From Sipunculus nudus (Eukaryota; Annelida; Sipuncula; Golfingiida; Sipunculidae), in contig CM049306.1 of NCBI GenBank assembly GCA_026874595.1, positions 14,469,019-14,533,018 on the forward strand: a stretch of DNA of 64,000 nucleotides, written 5' to 3'. This document shows, in pieces, positions 62,783-64,000 of this stretch. Each line of letters opens with the position of its first letter. The first letter of the stretch is position 1. The position numbers were made by a program, and so were the translations under genes. Below the pieces are notes generated by a model. That model ran no database searches, was not told the DNA's origin, and was given only the letters and a program-made list of their open reading frames with translations.

Positions 62783-62999
62783 ATTATTATTTCAGCTATG
62801 TGACAGTAATATGAGCATAAATTAACCATGGGAACACCCGTTAATGATGGAATAAGGAAGAAAGTGGAGGTCAGCTGAAGTATAATAATACACATTTAAT
62901 TTCTAAACTGAAATAAAATGCTGTAAAAATAATTTAAAATTATAATTAAAATAATAATTGAAAAAGGGGGGGAGAGAGAATTAAACAGTGCTTATAGGG
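62783..62999. other. Short unassigned spacer
   Basis: AT-rich sequence with a GGGGGGGAGAGAGA patch just before F1 copy 3. Nothing recognised. Confidence 0.5.
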
Positions 63000-64000
63000 A
63001 ACAAGGGACCCATGGGTCACGGCCCTCAGCTGTTATATATGATAAAAAATATGGTTTGGGAAAGAGGCACATGCTTGTTTTGTGTGGTAATAAATATAAG
63101 CTTTATTATGAGTTGTTGGTGTTTAGCTTATGTATGATTTTGATAGTATCTTTGGAGACACGGAAGAGGATTAATTTCATTTATTTTATTAACAGATGGA
63201 GTGCTAATGTCACACAGATTTTGACTTGGCCATATAACTTATAAGCAGCACATATTATAAAAGAGTTTAATAACAAATATTGTGCCAATATAATTTTTAT
63301 TTAAAAAAAAATAAGAAAATCATATGATTTTTTAAAATAAAATATAACTGAAATGATTATTGAATTAATATTATAGAATATATTCATGAATGCATTCATG
63401 AATTTATTTTGAAAGTATCTGCACTGGTATTCAAATACTTTCATTTTTACCTGAATTCCCATTCTTATGCAATAAAATTTTTCAATGAAGTACATATTCA
63501 TATTCGTATTCAAATACATTTGCAAAGCATTCGCACCATGTCTAGTATTTATTCAGTTTTAGCCAAACAAAGATGTTGAGAATCCAGAATATACAAAATT
63601 CACAAATTTAAATAATGATCATGAGTAACTGATTTTATGGCTTTTATTTATAAAAAAAAAAAAAAATATGTAATATATTCACTTTGGACTACTTTCACAT
63701 CAATCTACACACTAGACACAGTAGATTAATATTATCAACTGCATCTTTGTCTATCATTAATTTCCTTCATATGATCCCTAATGATTAGTAATCAATAATA
63801 TGATATATTTTTTTATCATTAAAATTTTACTGAAAAATACCATAGGTGACTGCATGGTGTTATTTGGAATAACACTGACATTGACATTCTATCCATCCAT
63901 ACAAGATTCTTACATCATCAGTAACTGCAAGTTAATTTTCTGTTACTCAACAACTACCAAAATCCTTTTCTTTTAATTTTTCTTTAATTTGTTATAAAAA
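63000..64000 (+). mobile_element. Repeat family F1, copy 3, cut by the window end
   Basis: It opens AACAAGGGACCCATGGGTCA and CGGCCCTCAGCTG and follows copies 1 and 2 collinearly through the palindrome (63381-63404) to the last base. It is more diverged than copies 1 and 2 are from each other, with several small indels. Its microsatellite and hairpin end would lie about 1.6 kb beyond the window. Confidence 0.8.

Overview
The window is AT-rich eukaryotic (metazoan) DNA. It is mostly intronic or intergenic sequence packed with decayed repeats, and its repeats look lophotrochozoan, most likely from a bivalve or related mollusc. That guess rests on the repeat style: several families carry a (CGGA)n microsatellite just before a hairpin-capped 3' end followed by a short A run, which I associate with marine invertebrate genomes. 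There are no bacterial-style genes, rRNAs, CRISPR arrays or intact long ORFs.

One real gene fragment is recognisable. Four internal exons on the minus strand (61278-61099, 58335-58173, 49982-49915, 46141-46030) splice in phase. They encode about 174 residues of the N-terminal half of a SAC-domain phosphoinositide phosphatase, closest in my recall to INPP5F/Sac2. Splice sites and intron phases (0, 1, 0, then 1 leaving the last exon) agree at every junction. The first exons should lie beyond 64000. The catalytic CX5R exon and the C-terminal exons should lie at lower coordinates, but I recognise none of them in the 46 kb below 46030.

Region by region: 1-3061 is unassigned sequence with a weak Gypsy-like reading segment at the edge. 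3062-5682 is a full-length copy of repeat family F1. 5683-13.2 kb is mostly unassigned, with a dinucleotide microsatellite at 11.2 kb and a GC-richer CCAAT-bearing patch near 8.2-8.6 kb. 13.2-14.3 kb and 28.0-29.1 kb are arrays of ~145-bp units with a GGTGGCGCCACC-like core (family F6). 14.8-20.5 kb carries several recent tandem duplications. 19.3-22.6 kb holds decayed F1 copies. 24.1-27.4 kb holds family F2 plus a microsatellite-rich 'GTCAAAGGTCAAGGTCA' array. 33.2-34.4 kb is a hAT-like non-autonomous DNA transposon. 35.4-38.0 kb and 43.6-45.0 kb contain family F3 (~300-bp tandem units), the second copy nested in a ~180-bp array. 46.0-61.3 kb is the exon-bearing part of the phosphatase gene, whose introns house family F4, a second full F1 copy and a tRNA-derived SINE. 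61.7-62.8 kb is a Tigger/jerky-like relic with a CENP-B-type DNA-binding remnant, and 63.0 kb to the end is the 5' part of a third F1 copy.

The most interesting signal is that different families (F1, F2, F3) end in the same architecture: a strong near-palindromic hairpin, then AAAAA. In F1 versus F2 one stem pair has changed from G-C to A-T on both sides, as expected if the structure rather than the sequence is kept. F1 also has a matching sub-terminal inverted repeat at its 5' end (GCTCAGCTG / CAGCTGAGC) and a pre-terminal microsatellite, which resembles non-autonomous Helentron/HINE rolling-circle elements.
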